Made by a program: the position numbers and the translations under genes. This document shows positions 5,745 through 5,857 of a stretch of DNA of 5,857 nucleotides, one piece after another. Location of the stretch: NCBI GenBank assembly GCA_017998575.1, contig JAGOCV010000259.1, positions 1 to 5,857 of the forward strand. Reading direction: 5' to 3'. How positions within the stretch are numbered: the stretch's first letter is position 1; each line of letters begins with the position of its first letter. This DNA comes from Burkholderiaceae bacterium (GTDB taxonomy: Bacteria > Pseudomonadota > Gammaproteobacteria > Burkholderiales > Burkholderiaceae). The notes below the pieces were generated by a model. The model saw only the letters and a program-made list of their open reading frames with translations, had not been told where the DNA came from and did no database searches.

Positions 5745-5857
5745 GCGCCGGCCCCTGGCGGATGGCGGCGATCGTGCAGCACCACTTCGCACACGGCCTG
5801 GCGGATCTGCACGTACGCGCCGCAGCGGCACAGGTTGCCGCTCATGAACTCCCGCAC
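5741..5857 (-). CDS. paoA: PaoA-like [2Fe-2S] subunit, C-terminal part
   Basis: Only the last 38 codons are inside the window; the gene continues past the right edge. The visible part starts VREFMSGNLCRCGAYVQIRQAV. The MSGNLCRCGAY motif gives two of the four cysteines of the second (proximal, ferredoxin-unlike) [2Fe-2S] cluster that is universal in the small subunits of this enzyme family. A 16-residue tail after AV (CEVVLHDR, then RHPPGAGA) shows no known motif. The N-terminal plant-ferredoxin-type cluster lies outside the window. So does any twin-arginine signal, so periplasmic export, as for E. coli PaoA, cannot be judged. The stop (5743-5741) overlaps the paoB start as ATGA, showing it is the first visible gene of the operon. 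Confidence 0.95.
   Translation of the reverse strand: MREFMSGNLCRCGAYVQIRQAVCEVVLHDRRHPPGAGA

Noticed and set aside
2374..5857. Operon read as a CO dehydrogenase (coxMSL)
   Set aside because: The large subunit lacks the CoxL motif AYRCSFR, the gene order is small-medium-large, and the FAD subunit has the PaoB-type cysteine insertion.

Overview
The window comes from a very GC-rich bacterial chromosome, by eye around two-thirds G+C or higher. The proteins (a PaoABC-type aldehyde oxidoreductase, a stand-alone MHYT membrane protein and a DedA protein) fit a proteobacterium. A betaproteobacterium of the Burkholderiales, for example Comamonadaceae, is my best guess. That placement is inference from composition and protein flavour, not from a marker gene.

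Left part, + strand: the last 21 codons of an unrecognised gene end at 66. A roughly 200-base non-coding stretch follows, then a 256-residue seven-segment membrane sensor domain of the MHYT family (266-1036) and a 201-residue DedA/VTT-family membrane protein (1078-1683). The DedA gene has no visible ribosome-binding site. It has a TATATT box placed so that the transcript could begin at or very near its ATG.

Right part, - strand, read from the right edge leftward: the C-terminus of a [2Fe-2S] subunit (paoA-like, cut by the window edge), a FAD/[4Fe-4S] subunit (paoB-like, complete) and a molybdenum-cofactor subunit (paoC-like, complete). Each is joined to the next by an ATGA stop/start overlap, so they form one translationally coupled operon. 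Together they would make a three-subunit molybdenum hydroxylase of the xanthine oxidase family. Aldehyde substrate enters at the Mo site in PaoC, and electrons pass through the [2Fe-2S] clusters of PaoA to FAD in PaoB. PaoB keeps the four cysteines of the extra [4Fe-4S] segment that marks the PaoB type.

After paoC, on the same strand, lies an unrecognised 199-residue protein with two N-terminal membrane segments and a winged-helix-like C-terminus (1710-2309). The 64 bases between it and paoC hold the most curious detail in the window. A 22-codon open frame starts on the paoC stop (TGATG) and stops on the start of the next gene (ATGA). It runs through a hairpin whose loop holds that gene's Shine-Dalgarno sequence. 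This looks like a possible translational relay, though chance is a serious alternative. The operon and the MHYT/dedA pair converge, with 26 bases between the stop codons at 1683 and 1710.

I see no mobile element, CRISPR array, tRNA or rRNA. The window is mostly ordinary chromosomal content. The points worth a second look are the relay-like junction, the altered active-site positions in PaoC, and an MHYT sensor beside a molybdenum hydroxylase, an association also known from CO dehydrogenase (cox) clusters.
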